Positions 51,808 through 60,872 of a stretch of DNA of 60,872 nt are shown here, piece by piece; position 1 is the first letter of the stretch, and every line of letters begins with the position of its first letter. Origin of the DNA: Bacteroidales bacterium. Lineage in GTDB: Bacteria; Bacteroidota; Bacteroidia; Bacteroidales; UBA10428. Below the pieces are notes generated by a model, which was not told the DNA's origin, did no database searches, and saw only the letters and a list, made by a program, of their open reading frames with translations. The stretch spans positions 1-60,872 of the forward strand of contig DATGXG010000009.1 of assembly GCA_035299085.1 (NCBI GenBank). Direction: 5' to 3'. A program made the translations under genes and the position numbers.

Positions 51808-53826
51808 CTAATCAGGATTTACAAAACGTTTCAAAACATTATAGGCGTTGTCTCTTACGTTCTTTTCTTCGGAAGGTTCTTCGCTGTTTTCAGAGTTAAT
51901 AAGTGAATGATTGTATTCTTCATTAATACAATTGTATTCAGGCACCAGTTCGCGGAATGCATCCACAACCTGCTGTTTTGACATTGAATATAGTGACTCT
52001 ACCATATTTTCAACCTGAAGCAATAGGCCAGGAGCTTCTAGAATTTTGACATCAGCAATCTTTATCTTTGGATGGTGCGTTGGTTTTGTGTTTTCACCAT
52101 CGGTCAACAATTCTTCATATAACTTTTCACCTGGTCTCAATCCTGTATATTCAATTTTAATATCCTGATCCGGTACAAAACCAGAAAGTCTAATCATTTG
52201 ACGGGCCAGATCAGCAATTCTGACAGGTTTGCCCATGTCAAATACAAATATTTCACCGCCTTTTCCCATAAAGCCGGCTTCAAGTACAAGCTGACATGCT
52301 TCAGGAATAGTCATAAAATACCGCATAATTTCAGGATGAGTAACTGTAATTGGTCCTCCATCACGGATTTGTTTCTCGAAAATTGGAATGACGGAACCAT
52401 TTGAACCAAGCACGTTCCCGAACCGAGTAATAATAAACTGGGTTTTGCTGTCTGATTTCTGTGATTTCAGCTGCACAATCATCTCGCAAAGCCTTTTGGA
52501 AGCACCCATAACGTTGGTGGGGTTCACAGCTTTATCAGTAGAAATCATAACGAACTTCTTCACTGCATATTTAAGCGAGAGATTGGTGACCACTTTTGTG
52601 CCGCCTATGTTAACTCTGATGGCTTCATGAGGATTCTGTTCCATAATAGGAACATGTTTATAAGCGGCGGCATGAAAAACAATTTCGGGTTGATATTCCC
52701 TAAAAATGCTTTCCATTTTTTGCATATTGGATACATCAGCCAGAATTATTTTCACCGGACATTGACTGTATGCAGTCTTTAGTTCATTTTCAAGGTGAAA
52801 AATTGGTGTTTCGGCCTGGTCAGTTAATACGAGTAATTTTATTTTGAATTTGGTGAGTTGTCTGACGATTTCTGACCCTATTGATCCTGCTGCACCGGTT
52901 ACCAAAACTGTTTTACCTGCCAGTCCAATACCTATCTTTTTGAGATTAAGTGCAATAGGTTCCCTTCCTAAAAGGTCTTCGAGTTTCACTCTCTCGATCT
53001 GCCTCATTTCCAATTCACCATTCAGCCATTTGTCAACCGCCGGCGTATCACGTACTTCAAGTCCAAGATCGATTGCCCATTTAATAATATCGCTTTTTTC
53101 TGAAGAAGAAATATCCTTTATAGCAAAGACAAGTGTTTGTATACTGTGTTTTTCAAGAAACTCCTTGTTTATGTTTTCGGGTGAATAAACAAGTATTCCA
53201 TTTATTTTTTTTGCCTGCAAGTTTCGATTTTTATCAACAAAGCCTGTTATTACAAATGAGCCTTTGATATCACTCATTAAAACACGCTTAACAATGATTC
53301 CCATAGCGCCGGCACCATAGATCAGCACACGTTGTTTTTTTTGTGTAGTACTGGTAATCAGGTGGTAAAATGTTTTAATACTAATACGTACACCAAAAAG
53401 GAAGAAAGTTATCAAAACATAGTGAATTGTTAAAATCGATATCGGTATCTGGAATATAACCGGGTAGTTCAAAGATCTTGATACTATACTAATAAGCAAA
53501 AGCCAGATAAAAGTGAGTGAAGTGGTCAGAAAGACATAAAACACATCGATGATAGTAGTGTGTCTGATCATACCTGAATATGGCCTTATCATAAACGAAA
53601 GAATGATATAGATACCAGTGGTAAGTAAAGCGTGAAATAATGCCAATTGAGGATGGAAAGCACTACTGACAAAATTAAAACGCAATAAATAGGCCATCCA
53701 GAATGTCAAAAAAACTGAGGTGCTATCCATGATAAACACCATCCATCGGGGGACATAATGTTTCCTGACAAACGAAAAAATATCGATTTTTAACCGGGTA
53801 AAGCGCTGTGAAAAATATTCAACCAT
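51808..53826 (-). CDS. Membrane nucleotide-sugar 4,6-dehydratase/epimerase (WbpM/CapD/PglF type)
   Basis: 672 residues. Four N-terminal membrane helices (to about 150), a CoA-binding-like Rossmann domain (YGAGAMG near 170), then an SDR domain with TGAAGSIGSEIVRQL (NAD site), FHAAAYKHVPIMEQNP, STDKAVNPTNVMGASKR (catalytic region; Met replaces the usual SDR Tyr as in this subfamily) and LRPGEKLYEELL. It makes a 4-keto-6-deoxy UDP-sugar, the first step toward amino-deoxy sugars of capsule, O-antigen or glycoprotein glycans. It ends convergently with the sugar transferase and lies 94 bp downstream of the exosortase gene. Confidence 0.92.
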   Translation of the reverse strand: MVEYFSQRFTRLKIDIFSFVRKHYVPRWMVFIMDSTSVFLTFWMAYLLRFNFVSSAFHPQLALFHALLTTGIYIILSFMIRPYSGMIRHTTIIDVFYVFLTTSLTFIWLLLISIVSRSLNYPVIFQIPISILTIHYVLITFFLFGVRISIKTFYHLITSTTQKKQRVLIYGAGAMGIIVKRVLMSDIKGSFVITGFVDKNRNLQAKKINGILVYSPENINKEFLEKHSIQTLVFAIKDISSSEKSDIIKWAIDLGLEVRDTPAVDKWLNGELEMRQIERVKLEDLLGREPIALNLKKIGIGLAGKTVLVTGAAGSIGSEIVRQLTKFKIKLLVLTDQAETPIFHLENELKTAYSQCPVKIILADVSNMQKMESIFREYQPEIVFHAAAYKHVPIMEQNPHEAIRVNIGGTKVVTNLSLKYAVKKFVMISTDKAVNPTNVMGASKRLCEMIVQLKSQKSDSKTQFIITRFGNVLGSNGSVIPIFEKQIRDGGPITVTHPEIMRYFMTIPEACQLVLEAGFMGKGGEIFVFDMGKPVRIADLARQMIRLSGFVPDQDIKIEYTGLRPGEKLYEELLTDGENTKPTHHPKIKIADVKILEAPGLLLQVENMVESLYSMSKQQVVDAFRELVPEYNCINEEYNHSLINSENSEEPSEEKNVRDNAYNVLKRFVNPD

Positions 53827-53920
53827 TTGGGTGTGATTTAGGACGTTGCAATTTATTCGATTTAACGTCCAAGAGTTTTAAATCGACATATATTTTTGAC
53901 AACTATGACAAATCTTAGGA

Positions 53921-54964
53921 TTAAGTTAGTAATTGATTCTTCGAATGAGTTTTCAGTAAATCCTTTCTCCTGACATATTTCTCAATCCATATGAACCACA
54001 GAATAAACACGATGCCATATGTAACATAATTGTAAATATCATGAATATCCATGGTTAACCTGTAATCGCCAAACCATTGTAAATGGATAAATAACAAGAC
54101 AAAACGTATTATGTTTACAAAGTTCAGTATAATAATACCGATTAGTATGTACCTAATAGCGTCTTGTTTCCTTTTAGCAGTAAAATATACGAAAACTGCA
54201 AAAATGTACATAGTTATAAGCCCTAAACAGGGCTTTCCAAGGGATATTGATCCATTGTCGCCTATGAGCAGTGAGGGTTTCAGAATTACATTATAACCTA
54301 AGATTTGAAGAATTAGTTTTGATGTCCCGAATAAAAAAGCTATCCAATATTTAAATTTTAAGAATTCGAGTAAAAAAATTATAATCGAATAACCAAAGAT
54401 CACAGTGATGATTTCCGTAAATTTTTTTTCCAATAATTTTTTATTTGTAGTATTCCATGCGTATTTATTTAACCAGTACCAGAAAAGGAGAACTATTCCT
54501 ACCATGCAAAAAGCAATAGCTGTTAAGCTTCCCTGAAACTTCTCGGAGAGTCCTTCAGATATATGCAGAATACCAGTGATAACATAAGTTGATGCTACAA
54601 ATAAATGTAGCAAGAGAAGTAAAAATGTAAAGTAAAATTTAGCTGATATTTTTGACGCGGTTAACCAAATAAGAAGAAATCCTCCCAGAAATATTTTTTT
54701 AAACAAGATCTGCGGTTCATAATCAAAAACAATTCCTTTGGAATAGACCTTGTTATCAATTAAGTTTATATTATGACCAGTAAACTGAAAAAACTTGTTG
54801 CATATAAACTGGATTAAAAGGCTGTATGGTCTAAGTATACGATCTATAAAATCCAGGATGCCTTTAAAACCGAATAAAAATACTACAATACATCCAATAC
54901 TAAAAATTAGTAGTGAAGTGATTAAGATCTGTTTTTCAGATCCTGGAAGTTTTCGAAGTAACAT
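53921..54964 (-). CDS. Exosortase/archaeosortase-family protein
   Basis: 347 residues with about eight membrane helices. The exosortase triad is visible in order: C246 in GKPCLGLITMY, R287 in FVNIIRFVLLF, and H308 in DIHDIYNYVTYG. Exosortases are membrane transpeptidase-like enzymes that recognise a short C-terminal motif, helix and basic tail, and are linked genetically with exopolysaccharide loci, as seen here. Which named Bacteroidota subtype (XrtF, XrtN, XrtX, XrtY) it belongs to cannot be told by eye. The upstream gene encodes a protein with the expected substrate tail. Confidence 0.85.
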   Translation of the reverse strand: MLLRKLPGSEKQILITSLLIFSIGCIVVFLFGFKGILDFIDRILRPYSLLIQFICNKFFQFTGHNINLIDNKVYSKGIVFDYEPQILFKKIFLGGFLLIWLTASKISAKFYFTFLLLLLHLFVASTYVITGILHISEGLSEKFQGSLTAIAFCMVGIVLLFWYWLNKYAWNTTNKKLLEKKFTEIITVIFGYSIIIFLLEFLKFKYWIAFLFGTSKLILQILGYNVILKPSLLIGDNGSISLGKPCLGLITMYIFAVFVYFTAKRKQDAIRYILIGIIILNFVNIIRFVLLFIHLQWFGDYRLTMDIHDIYNYVTYGIVFILWFIWIEKYVRRKDLLKTHSKNQLLT

Positions 54965-54999
54965 TCCTTAATAAAAAACCTCCGGTCCAGAGGTTATTA

Positions 55000-55194
55000 T
55001 TATTCTTTTTTACTGTTTCTTTTTCTGAACAGGTAGTAAACAATACCTGCAATGCCCAATATTGATAACAAACCACCATCAAGTGGTGTATTTACAGTGC
55101 CACCATGATGTCCTCCCGGAGGGGGACTCATTGCTGCAACAGTCGCACTTATTGCTATAAATAATAGAAAAAGGAAACTTCTGGAGATTTTCAT
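55000..55194 (-). CDS. Minimal exosortase-substrate-like protein (64 aa) with PLDGG tail
   Basis: 64 residues from the ATG at 55194, 35 bp upstream of the exosortase gene. Signal peptide 1-21 (ending ATVAA), a 15-residue Pro/Gly/His segment SPPPGGHHGGTVNT, then PLDGG at 37-41, a hydrophobic helix (about 42-55) and a basic end RKRNSKKE. This is the tripartite C-terminal sorting layout of PEP-CTERM and, in Bacteroidota, PID-CTERM-like proteins. If cleaved at PLDGG, the mature product would be only about 15-20 residues. The longer frame to 55218 adds eight unlikely residues. Confidence 0.72.
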   Translation of the reverse strand: MKISRSFLFLLFIAISATVAAMSPPPGGHHGGTVNTPLDGGLLSILGIAGIVYYLFRKRNSKKE

Positions 55195-55301
55195 ATTGGA
55201 ATAAATTTTATCTCTCAAAAGTAGTTTTTAACAGTTTTTAAAAGAAATTATCTGTCAAAAAAAATGACAGGTTTATCAAATAAGAAGCTGTTATTCAAAT
55301 A

Positions 55302-58300
55302 CTATTGAGAAATAAATTTGATAACTCTGGATGACTTTTTTTCAGATAGAATTAAAAGATAAACACCTGCAGGTAAAAGTGAGCGATCTATCTCAAGCGT
55401 TTCGTAAACGGGACCAAATTGTTTAAGGATTTTTCCATCAATTGAGCATATCCTTACCTGATCCATTTTACGATCATGAAATAGCACCCTGAGAAAGGCA
55501 GAGGAGTAAATAATTTTAATTCTGGTTTCATCCGGATCAGAAACTATCGTTGGCGAGTTTATTTGAATATTAAGTATACCATAAGTTCCGGAGCCATCGG
55601 TTGCAGTGGCCCGAACCCTGACCATACCATAATCAAGCGCTGTTAAAAGGCCATTTTGATCTATCTCTGCGCTTCCCGAAACTTTTTCAACTGCCCAAGT
55701 TACCTCTTTTTTAGAGGCGTTAGCCGGATAGATATTTGTTAAGAGCTGCAATTCTCCGTTAATTGAGTCAATATTAGTTATTAAGTTGGGAGAGTATACT
55801 ATTATAGATGATACTGCAACATTTTGCCCCGTTATTGTTAAAGTGATGGTACTGAATTTCCCGGACCCGTCGTTAGCCAGGGCTTTTATTATTGCAGTGC
55901 CGTTTGACATTGCAGTTACCAAACCATCAGATGAAAGCAAGACTATTCCTGAGCTGTTTTGAACAGACCAGGTAACAGTTCTGTCAGTAGCATTCAATGG
56001 CATAACGATAGCATTTAATTGAACACTTCCATTCTTTGTTTTAATTTCATGCAATCCTCCCACACATGAAATCATTATGCTATCTACGGGAATAATCTGG
56101 TTTGAAATTGAAATTTCAAAAGTACCCTTTACTCCGGAGCCGTCATTTGCTGTGGCAACTGCAGTCACGTTACCATCCGCAATTGCAGTAACGATTCCGG
56201 CTGCGCTTATTGAGGCAACTCCTGTACCATTTAGTATTGACCATGTAACTGATTTATCCGTTGCATCACCAGGAAGGAGATATGCTGACAGAGGAAGGGT
56301 TCCGTTTGCTGAAGAAATTTCAGACACATTATTTTCGCTTTGAACAGTAACACTGCTGACAAATATGATTTGATCAGTTATAGAAATTGTCATAGATCCG
56401 GATATGTCAGAACCATCATTTGATGTGGCCGTCGCTGTAACTGTTCCATTTGAAACTGCCGTAACTAAACCGGATGCACTGATTGTAGCTTTCCCTGTAT
56501 TGTTCCGGATTGACCATGTGACTGTCTTGTTGGTCGCATCAGACGGTATAACGGATGCACTGAGCTGAAGTGTTCCATTATCGGCTGAGATTGATGTTGC
56601 CCCCCCGGCTCCTGCAAGAGTAATACCGGTCACGGGAATGATTTGATTTGAAATAGTAATTGTAAGTGTTCCGTATACACCCGAACCATCTCTTGCTGTG
56701 GCCCGTGCTGTTACTATTCCGTTTTTAATTGCTGTAACCAGACCCGATGTACTTATAGTGGCTTGCCCGGTACCATTCTGTATTGACCATGTAACGGTTT
56801 TATTGCTGGCGTCTGTCGGTACAACGGCTGAGGTAAGCAGCAGAGTGCCGTCGTCAGTTGATATGGTTGTTGCTCCCCCGGAACCGGTAACCGTAATACC
56901 GGTCACAGGAATTACCTGGTTTGAAATTGTAAGTGTCAGAGTCCCATACATACCAGAACCATCATTAGCTGTAGCCCTTGCTGTAACAGTGCCATTAGAT
57001 ACTGCTGTAACCAATCCGGAAGTACTGATTGCAGCTTGACCGGTACCATTTTGGATTGACCAGGTAACGGTTGCATTGGTAGCGTTGGCCGGAGTAACGT
57101 TTGCGCTGAGCTGAAGTGAACCATTATCTGTTGAAATGGTTGTTGCCCCTTCTGCCCCGGTAACCGTAATTCCGGACACGGGAATTACCTGATTTGAAAT
57201 GGTAATTGTAAGTGTACCGTATATACCTGAACCGTCGTTTGCAGTAGCCCTTGCTGTAACTGTACCATTGTTGACAGCTGAAACCAAACCGGATGCATTT
57301 ATGGTAGCCTGCCCTGTACCATTCTGGACAGACCATGTAATTGTTTTATTGGTAGCATTTTCGGGTAAAACTGTTGCTGTAAGTTGCAGGGTTCCGTTAT
57401 CCGAAGTAATAATAGAAGCTCCGCCAGCACCGGTAACTGATATTGAAGAAACCGAAACCACCTGGTTTGAAATAGTTATCAAAAGAGTTCCGAATACTCC
57501 TGAACCGTCATTTGCCGTTGCCCTGGCTGTAACCGTACCATTCGATATAGCTGTAAGTAATCCCGAGGTACTGACAGAAGCTTGTCCTGTTCCGTTTTCA
57601 ACAGACCAGGATACTGATTTATTCGTTGCATCGGAAGGACTAATTTCTGCATTCAGCAGAAGAGTGCCATTGTCGGTTGATATGGTTGTTGATCCCCCGC
57701 TACCGGTAACATCAATACCGGTTACCGGAATTATTTGATTTGAAATTACAATGTTCAGCGTGCCATATATACCTGAACCATCATTAGCGGTAGCTCTTGC
57801 TGTTACGTTACCGTTAGATATGGCTGTTACCAATCCGGACGGGCTTATAGAAGCCTGTCCTGTGACATTCTGGATTGACCAGGTAACTGATTTATCAGAA
57901 GCATTATCAGGAGAAATCGTTGCTGTAAGTTGCAGCATTCCATTATCTGAAGTAATGATAGATGCTCCGCCTGCACCGGTAACAGAAATAGTTGAGACTG
58001 AAACAATTTGGTTTGAAATGGTTATCGCAAGCGATCCATATATTCCTGAGCCGTCATTTGCAGTTGCCCTGGCTGTAACTGTTCCGTCGGAGATGGCCGA
58101 AACCATTCCTGACGCACTGATGGAGGCCAGTCCGGTACCATTTTGAATTGACCATGTAACTGTTTTATCAGTAGCATCATTGGGGCCAACAATTGCGCTA
58201 AGCTGAAGCTGACCATTATCCGTTGAAATAGTTGTTGCACCATCTTCTCCGGTAACGATAATACCTGTTACAGGAATTACCTGAACTAAAATAGTGATTG

Positions 58301-60872
58301 TAAGAGTACCATATACGCCTGAACCGTCATTTGCATCTGCCCTTGCAATAACTGTACCTACAGAAATTGCGGTGACCAGACCTGAAGCATCAATAGTAGC
58401 CTGTCCTGTTCCGTTTTCTACAGACCATGTTACTGTCTTATTTGAAGCATCAGAAGGACTAACATCTGCATTAAGCTGAAGCGTGCCATTATCTAAAGAA
58501 ATGGTTGTTGCACCGCCGGCACCGGTAACATTAATACCGGTTACCGGAATAACCTGATTCGAAATAGTGATTGTAAATGTGCCGAAGACACCAGAACCAT
58601 CATTGGCAGTGGCACGTGCGGTTACCGTACCATTTTTGACAGCGGTAACAATACCGGAAGAATTGATAGTAGCCTGCCCGGTACCATTCTGTATTGACCA
58701 AATGACCGTTTGATCAGTAGCATCAAATGGACTAACAGCTGCACTAAGCTGAAGTGTGCCATTATCGATGGAGATTGTTGTGTTTCCTCCGGCACCGGTA
58801 ACTGTTATACCGGTCACTGGAATAACCTGATTTGAAATAGTTATTATCAGGGTTCCGAATACACCTGAACCGTCATTGGCATTGGCCCGTGCAGTTACTG
58901 TACCATTGTTGACAGCAGTAACTAAACCGGAAGAATTGATAATAGCCTGGCCGGAACCATTCTGGATTGACCAGGTAACATTTTTATTTGTGGCATCAGC
59001 CGGAGTAACGGTTTCATAAAGCTGCAGCGTACCATCGTCCGCAGAAATGGTTGTGGCTCCTCCTGAACCTGTAACATTAATACCGGTTACCGGAATAACC
59101 TGATTTGATATTGAAATAGTCAGTGTACCGTAAACACCAGAACCGTCATTAGCAGTAGCCCTGGCCGTTACAGTTCCGTTGTTAACTGCCGAAACCAGCC
59201 CCGAAGCATTGATAGTTGCCTGTCCTGTGCCATTCTGGATTGACCAGGTAACTGTTTTATTGGTTCCATCAGCCGGAGTAACGGATGCACTAAGCTGAAG
59301 CGTACCATCATCGGTTGAAATGGTTGAGGCTCCACCGGCACCGGTAACCGTTATCCCGGTCACCGGAATAATTTGATTTGAAATTGTAATTATCAGTGTT
59401 CCGTATACACCTGAACCGTCATTGGCAGTTGCCCTTGCTGCAACCGTTCCGTTTCTGACTGCGGTAACAATTCCGGTGGCACTGATAGTACCCTGTCCGG
59501 TAACATTCTGAAGAGACCATGTAACCGTTTTATTAGTTGCATCAGCCGGAGTAACGTTTGCACTAAGCTGAAGAGTACCATTATCGGTTGAAATGGTTGT
59601 TGCGCCGCCTGCACCGGAAACAGTAATGCCAGTAACCGGAATTACCTGATTTGTTATGGTAATAACCAATGTGCCGTTTACACCTGAACCGTCATTAGCA
59701 GTGGCTCGTGCAGTAACAGTTCCGTTGTTGACTGCCGTAACCAGTCCCTCTGCATTGATTGTTGCCTCCCCGGTACCATTCTGGATTGACCAGGTTACTG
59801 TATTATCAGTAGCATCAGCCGGAGTAACGTTTGCACTAAGCTGAAGAGTACCATTGTCGGTTAAAATGCCTGTGGCTCCTCCGGCACCAGTAATCGTTAT
59901 GCCGGTTACCAATTTCACCTGGTTTGAGATAGTAATTGTCAGTGAACCGTAAATACCTGAACCGTCGTTTGCAGTGGCCCTTGCGGTAACAGTTCCATTT
60001 GAAACTGCCGTAACCAGACCCGATACATTGATTGTAGCCTGGCCGGTACCGTTTTGAATTGACCAGGTAACAGTTTTATTTGTAGCATCATCAGGTGTAA
60101 CAGCTGCACTAAGCTGAAGGGTACCGTTGTCGGTTGAAATAGTTGTTGCCCCACCGGTTCCAGTAACTGTAATGCCCGTTACCAATGTCACTTGGTTTGA
60201 AATAGTAATATTCAATGTTCCATAAATACCTGAACCATCATTTGCAATAGCCCTTGCTGTAACCGTTCCGTTATTGACCGCGGTGACCAGGCCCGATGCA
60301 CTGATAGTAGCGTGCCCGGTAACATTCTGAATTGACCAGGTTACCGTTTTATTAGTGGCATTAGCCGGGATGACGTTTGCACTAAGCTGAAGGGTACCAT
60401 TGTCAGTTGAAATGGTTGTTGCCCCTCCGGCGCCAGTAACGGTAATACCCGTTACCAAAGTTACCTGGTTCGTAATAGTAATGTTCAGTGTACCGTATAC
60501 TCCTGAACCGTCATTTGCAGTGGCGCGTGCTGTAACCGTTCCGTTATTTACTGCTGAAACCACACCGGACGCATTGATAGTGGCCTGTCCGGTACCATTC
60601 TGGATTGACCATGTAACTGTTTTATTGGTAGCATTAGCCGGAGCTATTGCAGCAATAAGCTGAAGTGTGCCTTTGTCGGTTGATATTGTATTCAAACCAC
60701 CTTCACCTGTAACACTTATTGATGTCACAGGAACAGGATTATTTCCTCCATCCCAACCTGCAATTCTTGCCAGTAGCCACCATTGGGCTTTAGCAAGCCG
60801 CATTCTGCCTGCAGGGCCAATATGGCCCATGTCAGCAGCACCCAGATTTGTAGGGGTAATTACCGGGTAAGT
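55302..60872 (-). CDS. Giant T9SS-secreted Ig-like repeat protein, 5' end outside the window
   Basis: At least 1856 residues; the frame stays open to the right edge, so the ATG at 60830 is internal and the N-terminus is missing. The visible start carries RLAKAQWWLLARIAGWDGG, the end of an upstream domain I cannot name with confidence (it recalls the end of SGNH-type modules). Then come 19 bacterial Ig-like (Big_2) repeats of about 91 residues, mostly near-identical (VTGITVTGAGGATTIST, NKTVTWSIQNGTGQA, VTARATANDGSG), with the last three more diverged. The final 85 residues form a T9SS type A sorting domain (VRICSIDGKILKQF, LPAGVYLLIL). It is probably a long surface stalk or adhesin. Confidence 0.92.
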   Translation of the reverse strand, partial: TYPVITPTNLGAADMGHIGPAGRMRLAKAQWWLLARIAGWDGGNNPVPVTSISVTGEGGLNTISTDKGTLQLIAAIAPANATNKTVTWSIQNGTGQATINASGVVSAVNNGTVTARATANDGSGVYGTLNITITNQVTLVTGITVTGAGGATTISTDNGTLQLSANVIPANATNKTVTWSIQNVTGHATISASGLVTAVNNGTVTARAIANDGSGIYGTLNITISNQVTLVTGITVTGTGGATTISTDNGTLQLSAAVTPDDATNKTVTWSIQNGTGQATINVSGLVTAVSNGTVTARATANDGSGIYGSLTITISNQVKLVTGITITGAGGATGILTDNGTLQLSANVTPADATDNTVTWSIQNGTGEATINAEGLVTAVNNGTVTARATANDGSGVNGTLVITITNQVIPVTGITVSGAGGATTISTDNGTLQLSANVTPADATNKTVTWSLQNVTGQGTISATGIVTAVRNGTVAARATANDGSGVYGTLIITISNQIIPVTGITVTGAGGASTISTDDGTLQLSASVTPADGTNKTVTWSIQNGTGQATINASGLVSAVNNGTVTARATANDGSGVYGTLTISISNQVIPVTGINVTGSGGATTISADDGTLQLYETVTPADATNKNVTWSIQNGSGQAIINSSGLVTAVNNGTVTARANANDGSGVFGTLIITISNQVIPVTGITVTGAGGNTTISIDNGTLQLSAAVSPFDATDQTVIWSIQNGTGQATINSSGIVTAVKNGTVTARATANDGSGVFGTFTITISNQVIPVTGINVTGAGGATTISLDNGTLQLNADVSPSDASNKTVTWSVENGTGQATIDASGLVTAISVGTVIARADANDGSGVYGTLTITILVQVIPVTGIIVTGEDGATTISTDNGQLQLSAIVGPNDATDKTVTWSIQNGTGLASISASGMVSAISDGTVTARATANDGSGIYGSLAITISNQIVSVSTISVTGAGGASIITSDNGMLQLTATISPDNASDKSVTWSIQNVTGQASISPSGLVTAISNGNVTARATANDGSGIYGTLNIVISNQIIPVTGIDVTGSGGSTTISTDNGTLLLNAEISPSDATNKSVSWSVENGTGQASVSTSGLLTAISNGTVTARATANDGSGVFGTLLITISNQVVSVSSISVTGAGGASIITSDNGTLQLTATVLPENATNKTITWSVQNGTGQATINASGLVSAVNNGTVTARATANDGSGIYGTLTITISNQVIPVSGITVTGAEGATTISTDNGSLQLSANVTPANATNATVTWSIQNGTGQAAISTSGLVTAVSNGTVTARATANDGSGMYGTLTLTISNQVIPVTGITVTGSGGATTISTDDGTLLLTSAVVPTDASNKTVTWSIQNGTGQATISTSGLVTAIKNGIVTARATARDGSGVYGTLTITISNQIIPVTGITLAGAGGATSISADNGTLQLSASVIPSDATNKTVTWSIRNNTGKATISASGLVTAVSNGTVTATATSNDGSDISGSMTISITDQIIFVSSVTVQSENNVSEISSANGTLPLSAYLLPGDATDKSVTWSILNGTGVASISAAGIVTAIADGNVTAVATANDGSGVKGTFEISISNQIIPVDSIMISCVGGLHEIKTKNGSVQLNAIVMPLNATDRTVTWSVQNSSGIVLLSSDGLVTAMSNGTAIIKALANDGSGKFSTITLTITGQNVAVSSIIVYSPNLITNIDSINGELQLLTNIYPANASKKEVTWAVEKVSGSAEIDQNGLLTALDYGMVRVRATATDGSGTYGILNIQINSPTIVSDPDETRIKIIYSSAFLRVLFHDRKMDQVRICSIDGKILKQFGPVYETLEIDRSLLPAGVYLLILSEKKSSRVIKFISQ
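55557..60731 (-). repeat. 19 tandem 273-bp repeats encoding Big_2 domains
   Basis: About 5.2 kb of head-to-tail DNA repeats with a unit near 273 bp. Copies 2-16 (counting from the protein N-terminus) are close in nucleotide sequence, while copies 17-19 are more diverged. Synonymous differences between copies show that they are not the product of very recent amplification. Such arrays can change copy number by recombination and are prone to assembly collapse. Confidence 0.9.

Noticed and set aside
56077..60663. Long plus-strand ORFs opposite the Ig-like repeat protein
   Set aside because: They recur with the repeat period and are the antisense image of the Big_2 units; the minus frame has clear domain signatures and a sorting tail.
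55302..60872. CRISPR array suggested by regular spacing
   Set aside because: The period is 273 bp, the units are coding and in frame as Ig-like domains, and there are no short repeat-spacer units.

Overview
The window reads as a chromosomal segment of an uncultured-type member of the Bacteroidota, most like the Bacteroidales and relatives. The evidence is two proteins with type IX secretion (T9SS) C-terminal sorting domains, a GH97 glycosidase, a GTPase-impaired EF-G paralogue of the Bacteroides EF-G2 type, a CarboxypepD_reg/beta-barrel receptor, DUF4468 and AlgI-type MBOAT proteins, a promoter of the TTG-N19-TAnnTTTG type, and many short dispersed repeats of the kind that fill intergenic space in these genomes. 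No phage, integrase, transposase or CRISPR array is visible. One tRNA is present: tRNA-Leu(CAA).

Layout. 1-1.8 kb: a membrane-anchored TIM-barrel-like protein bracketed by repeats. 1.8-4.8 kb: a three-Cys Gp37/Gp68 (DUF5131) protein and a convergent OmpR-type two-component system. 4.8-28.6 kb: a loose carbohydrate-processing district with paired jelly-roll proteins, GH105, GH120, GH5, GH27 and GH97. It is interspersed with an ABC exporter, DUF218, TfoX-C, polyferredoxin, M1 peptidase, AI-2E transporter, sugar isomerase and PhzF genes, and has no susC/susD pair. 26.5-31.2 kb: a helix-hairpin-helix/beta-barrel protein and an outer-membrane receptor. 31.5-36.7 kb: EF-G2 and the class II ribonucleotide reductase NrdJ, separated by a repeat cluster. 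37.6-38.4 kb: a 552-bp element with terminal inverted repeats and very large internal hairpins, next to tRNA-Leu. 38.4-41.3 kb: a secreted RraA-like protein and a T9SS-exported SGNH hydrolase.

41.4-45.8 kb holds a compact four-gene operon: acetyl-CoA-synthetase-like ligase, acyl carrier protein, MBOAT acyltransferase, SGNH protein. It has the logic of a dlt (D-alanylation) operon, but the ligase is of the acetate-activating type. I infer an ACP-dependent O-acylation route for a surface polymer; this is the best candidate in the window for an undescribed system.

46-50 kb encodes a sensor split into a membrane GAF/PAS protein and a soluble PAS-hybrid kinase. 50-61 kb is a surface polysaccharide and protein-sorting locus: GDP-mannose hydrolase (Gmm), a phosphoglycosyl transferase lacking its membrane helix, a WbpM/CapD-type dehydratase, an exosortase with its Cys-Arg-His triad, a 64-residue protein that looks like a minimal exosortase substrate (PLDGG, membrane helix, basic tail), and a giant T9SS adhesin with 19 nearly identical Ig-like repeats that runs off the right edge.

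All functional calls rest on motifs and family resemblance read by eye; no database search was possible.
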